A DNA stretch of 64,000 nucleotides from Bacteroidales bacterium (lineage in GTDB: Bacteria; Bacteroidota; Bacteroidia; Bacteroidales; UBA932). Positions 36,262-45,420 of this stretch are shown here, one piece after another. A program made the position numbers and the translations under genes. Positions within the stretch are counted from its first letter, which is position 1. Every line of letters begins with the position of its first letter. Location of the stretch: positions 1 through 64,000 of the forward strand of contig JAFXFS010000010.1 of assembly GCA_017513445.1 (NCBI GenBank). Reading direction: 5' to 3'. Below the pieces are notes generated by a model that did not search any database, was not told the origin of the DNA, and saw only the letters and a program-made list of their open reading frames with translations.

Positions 36262-38670
36262 ATGAAGTTACAGATAAACATAGAATATAGAACAAATTGG
36301 GGTGAAGAATTGGTAATATGCATTGGATCAAGCAGATACCCACTTACTTGGAACCCTTGCGATATCTGGAAATGTGAAATTCCAAGATTTAACATTAGTA
36401 AGAATTCTGAATACAGCTATGAAGTTGTTAAAAATGGCGTTACCATTAGAAAAGAGTGGCACGGTCATACTATAAACATCCCTGAAGGATCTAATCCAAA
36501 GGTTGTAAAGATAAATGATAGATGGAATGATCGCCCTATTGATGCTCCATTCTACTCAACAGCCTTTACAAAAGGTATTTTTGCAAGAGATTTAGAAAAT
36601 TGCGAAAAATCTTTAGGAGAGAAATCAAATTATATTCTTCAAATTGCGCTACCGACACTTCGTCCTAACGAACTTCTTGCAATTGAAGGAACAGGCAAAC
36701 AATTGGAGAATTGGAGTAAAATTATCCCATTCTGTCAAAAGAATTTCCCTATTTGGACTTTAGGTCTTGAAATCTCAGAACCAATTGAATACAAATTAGT
36801 TATAGTAGATAAAGAGACATTGAAACCTATCTCTTGGGAGAAAGGTGAAAATAGAAAAATCACCAATATTCCATATAAGGAAGAGATCTTTGTAGATAAC
36901 ACAATCCTTGCTGATTTTGCAGACAGAGCTTGGAGAGGTGCTGGTACTGCTATCCCTGTTTTCTCGCTTCGTAGCGAAGATGATTTCGGTGTAGGAGAGT
37001 TTTATGATCTTAAAAAGATGGTTGATTGGGCTGCTTCTACAGGGCAAAGCATTGTTCAGTTGCTTCCAATTAATGACACAACTATGACTCACAGTTGGGA
37101 GGATTCATATCCATACAATGCCAACTCGACATTTGCACTTCATCCACAGTTTGTAAATTTGAAGGCTGCAGGTGTAAGAGCTTGTCCTACATACAAGAGA
37201 GTTCAAAAGGAGCTAAACTCTTTGGAACAAATTGATTACGAAAGAGTTAATGCAGAGAAACGCAAATTCCTACGTCGCTCTTTCGATAAAAATTTTGAAA
37301 CTCTTTCTGCTACTGAAGAGTATAAAACTTTCTTGAAAAAGAATAAAGAGTGGCTTATTCCTTATGCAACATTCTGCGCATTGAGAGATGAGTTCAAAAC
37401 TCCTGATTTCTCTAAATGGGGCAAATATGCTAAGTATGATAAGAGAAAAGTATCACAATATTATAAAGAAAATAGTTCAGAGGTAGATTTTAACTGCTTC
37501 ATTCAATATCACCTTGACAAACAACTTTCAGAGGTTTGTAAATATGCTCACTCAAAGGGTGTTGTATTGAAAGGTGACCTTCCTATCGGCATAAGCAGAA
37601 CAAGTGTTGATGCCTGGATCTATCCGGAATTATTCCATATGGATTCTCAAGCTGGTGCTCCACCTGATGCATTCTCTGAGGATGGACAAAATTGGGGCTT
37701 CCCTACTTACAACTGGGAGAAAATGGCTGAAGATGATTTCGCTTGGTGGAAAGCTCGTCTTGCGAAGATGTCTGAGTATTTTGATGCATTCAGAATTGAC
37801 CATATTTTGGGATTCTTCCGTATCTGGCAAATTCCATTGAGTCAAACAAGTGGTCTTGAGGGATATTTCAATCCAGCACTTCCATACGAGGCTTCAGAGT
37901 TGAGTGCTCGCGGTTTGGATTGTAACGATAAAGGCCTATTTATTGAAGATCCTCATAAGAGTGGTTACTATCACCCTAAGATTGGAGCACATAAGAGTTT
38001 GTCTTACAGCCACTTAGACGACTATCGCCGAAATGAATTCAACAAATTGTACAATGATTTCTTCTATTATAGACATAATGAGTTCTGGAAGGAATCGGCA
38101 ATGAAAAAACTCCCTGCCCTACTTGATTCGACAGGAATGCTAGCTTGTGGAGAGGACTTGGGAATGATTCCTGCTACCGTGCCTGATGTTATGAATGATT
38201 TGAAGATTCTATCTTTAGAGATTCAAAGAATGCCGAAGAGCATTACAGAAGAGTTTGCTAAACCTGCAAATTATCCATATTTGTCAGTATGTACAACTTC
38301 TACTCACGATATGAATCCTATCAGAGCTTGGTGGGAAGAGGATAGAGAGGTAACTGCTCGTTTCTATTACAACGAATTGAGAGGAGAAGGTGATGTCCCA
38401 TACTTCTGCGAACCTTGGGTATGCCGCACAATCCTTGAGCAACACCTTGCATCAGGTGCTATGTTGACAATTCTTCCTCTTCAAGATTGGCTTTCTATTT
38501 CACCAGAACTTAGATTTGAAGACCCTAATAAAGAGAGAATCAATGTTCCTGCAAACTCTCGCCACTATTGGAGATATCGTATGCACTTGACCATTGAACA
38601 ACTAATCTCTGAAGAGTCATTCAACGAGGATATTACAAACCTAATTAAAAATAGCGGTAGAGTTAAGTAG
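36262..38670 (+). CDS. malQ: 4-alpha-glucanotransferase (amylomaltase, GH77)
   Basis: An 802-residue cytoplasmic enzyme with no signal peptide. It transfers alpha-1,4-glucan segments between maltodextrins and releases glucose. The first 230 residues look like two CBM20-type starch-binding domains (RTNWGEELVICIGS..., then YILQIALPTLRPNELLAIEGTG). The GH77 domain shows LLPINDTTM, nucleophile Asp in FRIDHILGF, acid Glu in CGEDLGMIP, and STHDM. This is the DPE2-like architecture of Bacteroidetes MalQ. It stands before the sus-type genes and should process imported maltodextrins. It converges with the response regulator (1 bp gap). Confidence 0.94.
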   Translation: MKLQINIEYRTNWGEELVICIGSSRYPLTWNPCDIWKCEIPRFNISKNSEYSYEVVKNGVTIRKEWHGHTINIPEGSNPKVVKINDRWNDRPIDAPFYSTAFTKGIFARDLENCEKSLGEKSNYILQIALPTLRPNELLAIEGTGKQLENWSKIIPFCQKNFPIWTLGLEISEPIEYKLVIVDKETLKPISWEKGENRKITNIPYKEEIFVDNTILADFADRAWRGAGTAIPVFSLRSEDDFGVGEFYDLKKMVDWAASTGQSIVQLLPINDTTMTHSWEDSYPYNANSTFALHPQFVNLKAAGVRACPTYKRVQKELNSLEQIDYERVNAEKRKFLRRSFDKNFETLSATEEYKTFLKKNKEWLIPYATFCALRDEFKTPDFSKWGKYAKYDKRKVSQYYKENSSEVDFNCFIQYHLDKQLSEVCKYAHSKGVVLKGDLPIGISRTSVDAWIYPELFHMDSQAGAPPDAFSEDGQNWGFPTYNWEKMAEDDFAWWKARLAKMSEYFDAFRIDHILGFFRIWQIPLSQTSGLEGYFNPALPYEASELSARGLDCNDKGLFIEDPHKSGYYHPKIGAHKSLSYSHLDDYRRNEFNKLYNDFFYYRHNEFWKESAMKKLPALLDSTGMLACGEDLGMIPATVPDVMNDLKILSLEIQRMPKSITEEFAKPANYPYLSVCTTSTHDMNPIRAWWEEDREVTARFYYNELRGEGDVPYFCEPWVCRTILEQHLASGAMLTILPLQDWLSISPELRFEDPNKERINVPANSRHYWRYRMHLTIEQLISEESFNEDITNLIKNSGRVK

Positions 38671-38671
38671 T

Positions 38672-39439
38672 CTATTTCTCTATCCAAAGAAGAAAATCTG
38701 CAACACGGGAGCGTGAGACTGTCATCTCAAACGAAGATTTAGGTTGAGAGATGATTCTAAGTCTTCCTCCCGGTTGTTTTATTATACTCTTTATAGCGTG
38801 AAGAGAGACAATCGCACTTCGCGAAATTCTGAAGAATTGTTCAGGATCCAGCTCTCCTATCACTATATCCAGGGATGAATCTATTACATATTTCTTACCA
38901 ACAAATGTGACTAAATAGTTAATCTTATCCTCTGAATAGATGTAAGCTATCTCATCTCTCTTAATTGGAACAATCATATCGTTAAACTTGACAACGAAAC
39001 GCTCTTTGTATTCTCGCTTCCTGTTCGTAGCATCAAGTGTGCTCAAAATTGCTGATAAGTCGATATTTACAGACTCTTTCATACATCTTGACATAGCCCT
39101 CTTAAGTGGCTCAACATCAATAGGTTTCAATAAGTAATCGACACTTCCTGCCTCAAATGCCTTCAAGGCATAACTATCATAGGCAGTGGTCATAATTACA
39201 TTGGCTTTTACCTCAACATTCCTAAAAATCTCGAAGCAGTCGCCATCTGAAAGCTCCACATCCATAAATATTATATCAGCTCTATTATCGGGATTTTTCA
39301 ACCACTCTATTGCACCATTCACAGAGTCGCAACTTCCAACAACTACTGTCTGTGGGAAGTGTTGATTAAGCAACCTCAACAAGCTCTTCTGTGCAACAAT
39401 TTCATCCTCAACAATAAATATCTTATAAACTCTCTCCAT
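38672..39439 (-). CDS. LytTR-family response regulator
   Basis: A 255-residue protein. The receiver domain (residues 5-120) has acidic Glu11/Asp12, phosphoacceptor Asp60 in IIFMDVEL, and Lys in YLLKPID. The C-terminal LytTR DNA-binding domain includes IAYIYSEDKINYLVTF and FFRISRSAIVSLHAIKSI. It is paired with the histidine kinase, which ends 2 bp before its start. Position between malQ and the transporter/sus genes suggests control of alpha-glucan use, but no binding site is identified. Confidence 0.94.
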   Translation of the reverse strand: MERVYKIFIVEDEIVAQKSLLRLLNQHFPQTVVVGSCDSVNGAIEWLKNPDNRADIIFMDVELSDGDCFEIFRNVEVKANVIMTTAYDSYALKAFEAGSVDYLLKPIDVEPLKRAMSRCMKESVNIDLSAILSTLDATNRKREYKERFVVKFNDMIVPIKRDEIAYIYSEDKINYLVTFVGKKYVIDSSLDIVIGELDPEQFFRISRSAIVSLHAIKSIIKQPGGRLRIISQPKSSFEMTVSRSRVADFLLWIEK

Positions 39440-39441
39440 AA

Positions 39442-40914
39442 TTAAATTAAAGGTAATTTTACTATATAATTATCATCTGTGGCAATTATCTCAATATTCT
39501 TTCCTGAGAGGTCAAAATATTGCTGCCTGATATATTTTTGTCCCACTCCTATTGAGGTGGGCTTTGTGAATTTCTTAATAATATTATTTGAAACCTCTAT
39601 AGAGTCACTATTTGCTATAACATTGATTTTCAGTTGATTAGCAACATTTATACTATTATGTTTGATAGCATTTTCTACCAGGAGCTGGATCGAACAAGGG
39701 ATAACATTACGACTCTCCAAATGCTCCGGCACATCTACATTTAACTGAAATCCCTCAGGGAAACGGACCTTCATCAAATCTACATAAAGAGAGACAAAAT
39801 CGAGCTCCTCTTTCAGGGAAACAAGTTTTTCATCCTCACTCTTCAACATATACCTATAAAGGGATGCCAACTTATGAGTATAGAGACTCGCCTGCTCATT
39901 TTTATTCTCACAAATAAGTGAGTCCAGAGCATTCAGTGAGTTGAAAAGGAAATGAGGATTCAACTGCTGTTTCAGTTTCAAATATTGGTAAGATGCCAAA
40001 TTTGCCCTTCCTCTCTCTTTCTGCATTTGAGCCCTTGAATCGAGTGCATAATAGACCATATAGACCACACAGTAAATCGTTATCACCGATAGGAATGAGA
40101 CCAAGAGCAATATCGGAAATTCACTGATAAAATTTTCATTAAACTCACTTGTAAAGCCATAGCCAACAATGAAAGTCTCTAATAATGAAATAGTTATAAT
40201 AAATAAAGATAAATAGATTATACTTTGTGATGCAGTGAAATTTCGTCTGCTGGAGAACCTTATGTATAGCAGAACAAGACTCGCTATGATAATGAATGAG
40301 CCACTGCTTGACAAAATTATTGAACTTGCATTTTCAATATCTCCCTTTACAAAAGGTTCGGAAGTGAAGAGCAGAAGTAGCCCTAAACGCAGAATAAAAA
40401 TTGCCGCAATTGCTATGTAAAGCCACTTTACTTGCGAATATCTGGATAAAGTAGATGACTTTGTCTGGTGTGGGAATAGTTGTGTAATAGCCAAGATACT
40501 GAAACCGAGTATCTGTGTAGTAAAGAATGTGGCCAAAGCGTGTATCGCAAGATCTGATGTAAAAAAGTGTTGCAAGAACCTTGCGCCGCCATTACCAAGA
40601 AGATAACCGATGACATTTACAGCAATGATACCCGCAGCCGTAAACTCCATATTCAATCTCTGCTTATTGCAAATCAATAGTGTCATCACCATTGTAAGCA
40701 TAGTCAAAAGTAGCTCATCATCAATTGAAACAAAGCGACAGAAGAGAGCAACTAAAGCATGGAGTATGGCAAAAATCTGTATTATCCAGGCCGAATGTAT
40801 CTTAGTTATAAATGACATTATCCTCAATATAAAATATGTCCGAAGATAGTAATTTTGGGGGAATTTACCAATTTTAAGATACAATCCGTCATAGAATTTC
40901 AACCATTCATCCAT
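39442..40914 (-). CDS. LytS/YehU-type sensor histidine kinase
   Basis: A 490-residue kinase. Roughly eight hydrophobic segments occupy residues 20-295 with only short loops, so there is no extracytoplasmic sensor domain. The His_kinase (PF06580) motif is LKQQLNPHFLFNSLNALDSL, with the phosphoacceptor His after NP. The HATPase has LVENAIKHN and a GVGQKYIRQQ G-box. Signals may be sensed in the membrane. It forms an operon with the response regulator and is divergent from the SLC45-like transporter. Confidence 0.93.
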   Translation of the reverse strand: MDEWLKFYDGLYLKIGKFPQNYYLRTYFILRIMSFITKIHSAWIIQIFAILHALVALFCRFVSIDDELLLTMLTMVMTLLICNKQRLNMEFTAAGIIAVNVIGYLLGNGGARFLQHFFTSDLAIHALATFFTTQILGFSILAITQLFPHQTKSSTLSRYSQVKWLYIAIAAIFILRLGLLLLFTSEPFVKGDIENASSIILSSSGSFIIIASLVLLYIRFSSRRNFTASQSIIYLSLFIITISLLETFIVGYGFTSEFNENFISEFPILLLVSFLSVITIYCVVYMVYYALDSRAQMQKERGRANLASYQYLKLKQQLNPHFLFNSLNALDSLICENKNEQASLYTHKLASLYRYMLKSEDEKLVSLKEELDFVSLYVDLMKVRFPEGFQLNVDVPEHLESRNVIPCSIQLLVENAIKHNSINVANQLKINVIANSDSIEVSNNIIKKFTKPTSIGVGQKYIRQQYFDLSGKNIEIIATDDNYIVKLPLI

Positions 40915-41020
40915 CTATTTTATCCACTCATCACTCTCCCTTATAATATATAAGTATAAAGTATTAAATTTACTTGTTTTATTATACAAAGACCTATAAT
41001 TGATAACAATTATTAACAAT

Positions 41021-42328
41021 ATGAGAGAAAAAGCAAATCTAACCTTTTGGCAATTGTGGAATATCAGTTTTGGATTCTTCGGAGTTCAAATTGCATACTC
41101 TCTCCAAAGTGCTAATATCAGTCGTATTTTTGCGACGTTGGGTGCAGATCCGCACAACCTTAGCTACTTCTGGATTTTGCCACCACTGATGGGTATCCTA
41201 GTTCAGCCAATCGTTGGTTCACTCAGCGACAGAACTTGGTGCCGCTTTGGACGCCGTATCCCTTATCTGTTCATTGGTTCAATCGTCGCAATTATCGTTA
41301 TGTGCCTTCTACCTAATGCAGGTAGTTTCCATTTTACAATCGGAGGTGCTATGATATTTGGTCTGATTGCATTGATGTTCCTTGACACATCGATCAATAT
41401 GGCAATGCAGCCATTCAAGATGCTTGTCGGAGATATGGTTAATGAGAAACAGAAAGCGAAAGCTTACTCAATTCAAAGCTTTTTGTGTAATGCTGGTAGT
41501 CTTGTCGGCTATCTATTCCCATTCATCTTCACTTGGATTGGAATCTCAAATATTGCAGCTGAGGGTGTAATCCCAGATTCAGTAAAATACTCATTCTATG
41601 TGGGTGCTGCAATTCTGATTCTATGTGTTCTATTTACAACTTTTAAGGTAAAAGAGATGCCTCCGAAGGAGTATGCTGAATTCCACGGCATTGACCCTAC
41701 CAAAAAGAAAGAGAAGGGTTCAGGTAATTGGATTAAACTTCTAAAAAATGCCCCTAACGCATTCTGGACAGTAGGTTTGGTTCAATTCTTCTGCTGGGCG
41801 GCCTTTATGTATATGTGGACATATACTAACGGAGCTATTGCTGATACAGTGTGGAACACCAATGATGTTACATCTGAAGGATATCAGGTAGCAGGTAACT
41901 GGGTTGGAGTTCTATTTGCAGTTCAGGCAATCGGTTCTGTATTGTGGGCTCTCTTTATCCCTAAATTCCGCTCATTAAAGAGTGCTTATGTAATCAGTCT
42001 TCTACTTGGAGCTATTGGATTTGCATCAGTATTCTTTATCCACGACCAATATCTATTGTTTATTTCATTCCTGCTTATTGGTATAGCTTGGGCTGCTATG
42101 TTGGCTCTTCCATTCACTATTCTTACAAATTCACTTTCAGGCGAGCATATGGGAACATACTTAGGTCTGTTCAATGGAACAATCTGTTTGCCTCAAATCA
42201 TTGCTGCAGCTTGCGGTGGTCTTCTTTTGAAGGCAGTTGGCGGTGCTCAAGTGAATATGTTTATAGTGGCAGGCGTATTATTGGTTTTAGGAGCATTATC
42301 TGTGACATTTATCAAGGAAAAAAGATAA
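41021..42328 (+). CDS. MFS sugar transporter, SLC45-like
   Basis: A 435-residue, 12-helix major facilitator protein. Family marks are GFFGVQIAYSLQSANISRIFATLGA near the N-terminus and GSLSDRTWCRFGRRIPYLFIG (the loop 2-3 motif). Related SLC45-type carriers import sucrose or maltose with protons. In this locus the likely job is to carry maltose or short maltodextrins into the cytoplasm for MalQ. I chose the ATG at 41021; a TTG at 41000 would add seven residues. susC follows after 39 bp without an evident terminator, so the transporter probably heads the operon. Confidence 0.9.
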   Translation: MREKANLTFWQLWNISFGFFGVQIAYSLQSANISRIFATLGADPHNLSYFWILPPLMGILVQPIVGSLSDRTWCRFGRRIPYLFIGSIVAIIVMCLLPNAGSFHFTIGGAMIFGLIALMFLDTSINMAMQPFKMLVGDMVNEKQKAKAYSIQSFLCNAGSLVGYLFPFIFTWIGISNIAAEGVIPDSVKYSFYVGAAILILCVLFTTFKVKEMPPKEYAEFHGIDPTKKKEKGSGNWIKLLKNAPNAFWTVGLVQFFCWAAFMYMWTYTNGAIADTVWNTNDVTSEGYQVAGNWVGVLFAVQAIGSVLWALFIPKFRSLKSAYVISLLLGAIGFASVFFIHDQYLLFISFLLIGIAWAAMLALPFTILTNSLSGEHMGTYLGLFNGTICLPQIIAAACGGLLLKAVGGAQVNMFIVAGVLLVLGALSVTFIKEKR

Positions 42329-42367
42329 ATAATATCAACTATAATTATTAACTAACCCAAAATTCTT

Positions 42368-45300
42368 ATGAATAGAATAATGACTTTATGTGCAGGATTC
42401 ATCCTTTCTTGTTTGTTTTCTGCATCAGTATTCGCTCAAGGCGGATACGAAGTTAAAGGTGTAGTTGTCGATGAAATCGGACCTGTTATTGGTGCCACAG
42501 TTGTAGAGAAAGGTACTACTAATGGCGTTTCAACCGGTTTGGATGGTGACTATATCCTTAAGGTTTCTAGCGAAGATGCGCTAATCGAAATCAGCTGCAT
42601 CGGTTACGCTACTCAAACTTACTTGGCAAAACAATTGCCAGCTACCATTACTCTAAAAGAAGATACAGAATTCCTTTCAGAGGCGGTAGTTATCGGTTAC
42701 GGTACTGTTAAAAAAGAGGACATGACCGGATCTATTACAGCTATTAAGAGCGAAGAGATCAACCGCGGTGCAATCGTTTCAACACAAGATATGTTGAAAG
42801 GTAAAGTTGCCGGTCTTCACGTTATCCCTGGTGACGGTGGTCCTGGTTCTGGTTCAACTATCCGTATTCGTGGTGCTGCATCACTTAACGCATCTAACGA
42901 CCCATTGGTAATCATTGATGGTGTTCCTGTTGCTGTTGGTGCTGGTGCTGGTATGTCTAACCCTCTTGATATGGTTAATGCAAATGACATTGAATCATTC
43001 ACAATTTTGAAAGATGCATCTTCTGCAGCTATCTATGGTTCACGTGCATCTAATGGTGTAATTATGATTACAACCAAAAAGGGTAAAGGCAACAAAATGA
43101 AAGTTTCTTATAACGGAAGTGCGAGTGTTCAACAAAACTCAGGAAGACTACCTATTATGACTCCTGCTGAATATCGTGATTTCGTTGCTAAAACTTTCCA
43201 ACCTGGAACTGAACAAGGAAAATTCGTGGCTTCTCTTTTAGGAGAATCAAATGTTGATTATCACGATTTGATCTTCCAAACAGCACTTTCAAGCGATAAC
43301 AATATCAGTCTTACTGGTAATGTAAACGATGCTCTTCCATATCGTGCATCATTAGGTTATACAACTCAAGAGGGTACTCTTATTGGTTCTACATACGACA
43401 GAGCAACTTTAGATCTAAGTGTAGCACCTTCTCTTCTTGACAAACACCTTACTTTGAACCTTAATGGTAAAGGTCTATATTCATACTCTAACTATAGCGA
43501 TGGTGGTGTAGTTGGAAATGCTGCATTCTTTAACCCAACACAAGATCCATATTTCAGAAATCCAGATGGATCTATCGATTACACAACTTGTAACGGTTTT
43601 TGGAACTATGGTGGTGGTAGAGGTGATCAATTTACTCAAAGTACACTTGTAGGTGTTTCTCCACTATCTCAACTTTATGATAAAGTAAGCAATGGTCGTG
43701 CATATCGTTTCATTGGTAATGCAAACATTGACTATAAAGTTCACGGTCTTGAAGAGTTGAAATTCGTTTTAAGCTTAGGTATGGACTACTCTTGGGGTAG
43801 AAACTACAATGGTGTTAATCCTGGTTCATTCCAAGCTGCAGGTGATAGCGAAAATCCTCGCATTGGACAATACTCTATCTCTAACTCTGTTAGCCGTAAC
43901 GAAGTCCTTGAGGCATACGCTAACTACAATAAAGATTTTGGTATCCACAATCTTGATGTAATGGCTGGTTACTCTTGGCAACACGTTTACAATGGAGGTC
44001 AATCAATCTCTTACTTCAATGAAACTGATGAAGTTAAATTGAACCCTGGTGAATCAATTGACACTCGTTACCCTTATGGTGCATCAGAAAGTTATCTTGT
44101 TTCATTCTACAGCCGTGTAAACTACTCACTTGATTCAAGATACCTATTCACAGCATCTATCCGTGCTGATGGTTCGTCAAAATTCTCACCTGCAACTCGT
44201 TGGGGTATCTTCCCTTCAGGAGCTTTCGCTTGGAACATTGCAGAAGAGGGATTCCTTGAAGATGCATCTTCACTTTCTCAATTGAAACTACGTCTATCTG
44301 CTGGTATGACAGGTCAACAAGATGGTATCTCAGACTATGCTCACTTAGCTAGATATAAACTATCTGATGACGTTTACTCTGTTTACAATATGGGTAACTA
44401 TGGTTATCAATTCGTTTATACTCCTCAAGCATACGATCCAAATATCAAATGGGAGACAACAACAACTTACAATGCCGGTATCGATTTCGGTTTCTTCAAA
44501 GATAGATTGACAGGTAGCGTTGATGCATATTTACGTAACACTAACGACCTTCTTAACGTTGTAACAACTCCAATGGGTTCAAACTTTGGTAACTCACTTT
44601 TGACTAACATTGGTTCATTGCAAAATAAAGGTATTGAGTTCGCTGTTAATGTAATTCCTGTTCAAACTGAAGATTGGCATCTATCGGTTGGTTTCAATGG
44701 TACATTCCAAGATACTAAATTCACTAAGTTGAATGCTACTGACGATCCTAACTACTACGAAGAGGTTACAACAATCTCTAAAGGTACAGGTAGCAAATTG
44801 AGCCGTCACCAAGTTGGTTATGCTCCTTACAGCTACTATGTTCTTCAACAAATCTATGATCACGAAGGCAACCCTATTCAAAATGCATTCGTAGATCAAA
44901 ATAAAGATGGTGTTGTCAATGACCTTGATAAATATTGCGCTGGTGACCCTAACCCTGATTTCTACTTCGGTTTAAATCTTAAATTGTCTTACAAGAATTG
45001 GGACTTCGGTTTCAATGGTCACGGTTCTATTGGTTATACTGTATTTAATGACTTTGCTTCTGCAAACTCTACAGCATACATCAATACAACAGCTGGATCT
45101 CTTCCTAACTTCGCTAATGTTGTTAAGAAAACCGGCTTTAAAGAGGCAAACAGTGGTAATCAATGGTATTCAGATATGTTTATTGAAGATGCTTCATTCT
45201 TCAGAATGGATGACATTAACTTAGGTTACACATTCAGAGAAATTGGTAATTGGGGCGGAAACATTCGCGTAGCTGCAAGCTGTCAAAATGTATTCGTTCT

Positions 45301-45409
45301 TACTAAATTCTCAGGTATCGACCCTGAGGTAAGTGGTACATCTGGTGTATCAAATACTTTCTGGCCAAGACCTCGTACATATTCACTTCGTCTTAACATT
45401 AACTTCTAA
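42368..45409 (+). CDS. susC: SusC-like TonB-dependent oligosaccharide transporter
   Basis: A 1013-residue outer-membrane barrel. Signal peptide 1-23 (ends SVFAQ). A CarboxypepD_reg-like domain (about 27-100) begins YEVKGVVVDEIGPVIGATV. The plug domain has EAVVIGYGTVKKEDMTGSI and SSAAIYGSRASNGVIMITTKKG, and a 22-strand barrel ends SLRLNINF. With SusD it forms the lidded transporter that brings malto-oligosaccharides into the periplasm. susD starts 11 bp after its stop. Codon use is strongly biased toward a few codons, which suggests high expression. Confidence 0.97.
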   Translation: MNRIMTLCAGFILSCLFSASVFAQGGYEVKGVVVDEIGPVIGATVVEKGTTNGVSTGLDGDYILKVSSEDALIEISCIGYATQTYLAKQLPATITLKEDTEFLSEAVVIGYGTVKKEDMTGSITAIKSEEINRGAIVSTQDMLKGKVAGLHVIPGDGGPGSGSTIRIRGAASLNASNDPLVIIDGVPVAVGAGAGMSNPLDMVNANDIESFTILKDASSAAIYGSRASNGVIMITTKKGKGNKMKVSYNGSASVQQNSGRLPIMTPAEYRDFVAKTFQPGTEQGKFVASLLGESNVDYHDLIFQTALSSDNNISLTGNVNDALPYRASLGYTTQEGTLIGSTYDRATLDLSVAPSLLDKHLTLNLNGKGLYSYSNYSDGGVVGNAAFFNPTQDPYFRNPDGSIDYTTCNGFWNYGGGRGDQFTQSTLVGVSPLSQLYDKVSNGRAYRFIGNANIDYKVHGLEELKFVLSLGMDYSWGRNYNGVNPGSFQAAGDSENPRIGQYSISNSVSRNEVLEAYANYNKDFGIHNLDVMAGYSWQHVYNGGQSISYFNETDEVKLNPGESIDTRYPYGASESYLVSFYSRVNYSLDSRYLFTASIRADGSSKFSPATRWGIFPSGAFAWNIAEEGFLEDASSLSQLKLRLSAGMTGQQDGISDYAHLARYKLSDDVYSVYNMGNYGYQFVYTPQAYDPNIKWETTTTYNAGIDFGFFKDRLTGSVDAYLRNTNDLLNVVTTPMGSNFGNSLLTNIGSLQNKGIEFAVNVIPVQTEDWHLSVGFNGTFQDTKFTKLNATDDPNYYEEVTTISKGTGSKLSRHQVGYAPYSYYVLQQIYDHEGNPIQNAFVDQNKDGVVNDLDKYCAGDPNPDFYFGLNLKLSYKNWDFGFNGHGSIGYTVFNDFASANSTAYINTTAGSLPNFANVVKKTGFKEANSGNQWYSDMFIEDASFFRMDDINLGYTFREIGNWGGNIRVAASCQNVFVLTKFSGIDPEVSGTSGVSNTFWPRPRTYSLRLNINF

Positions 45410-45420
45410 TTGCAAGCGTT

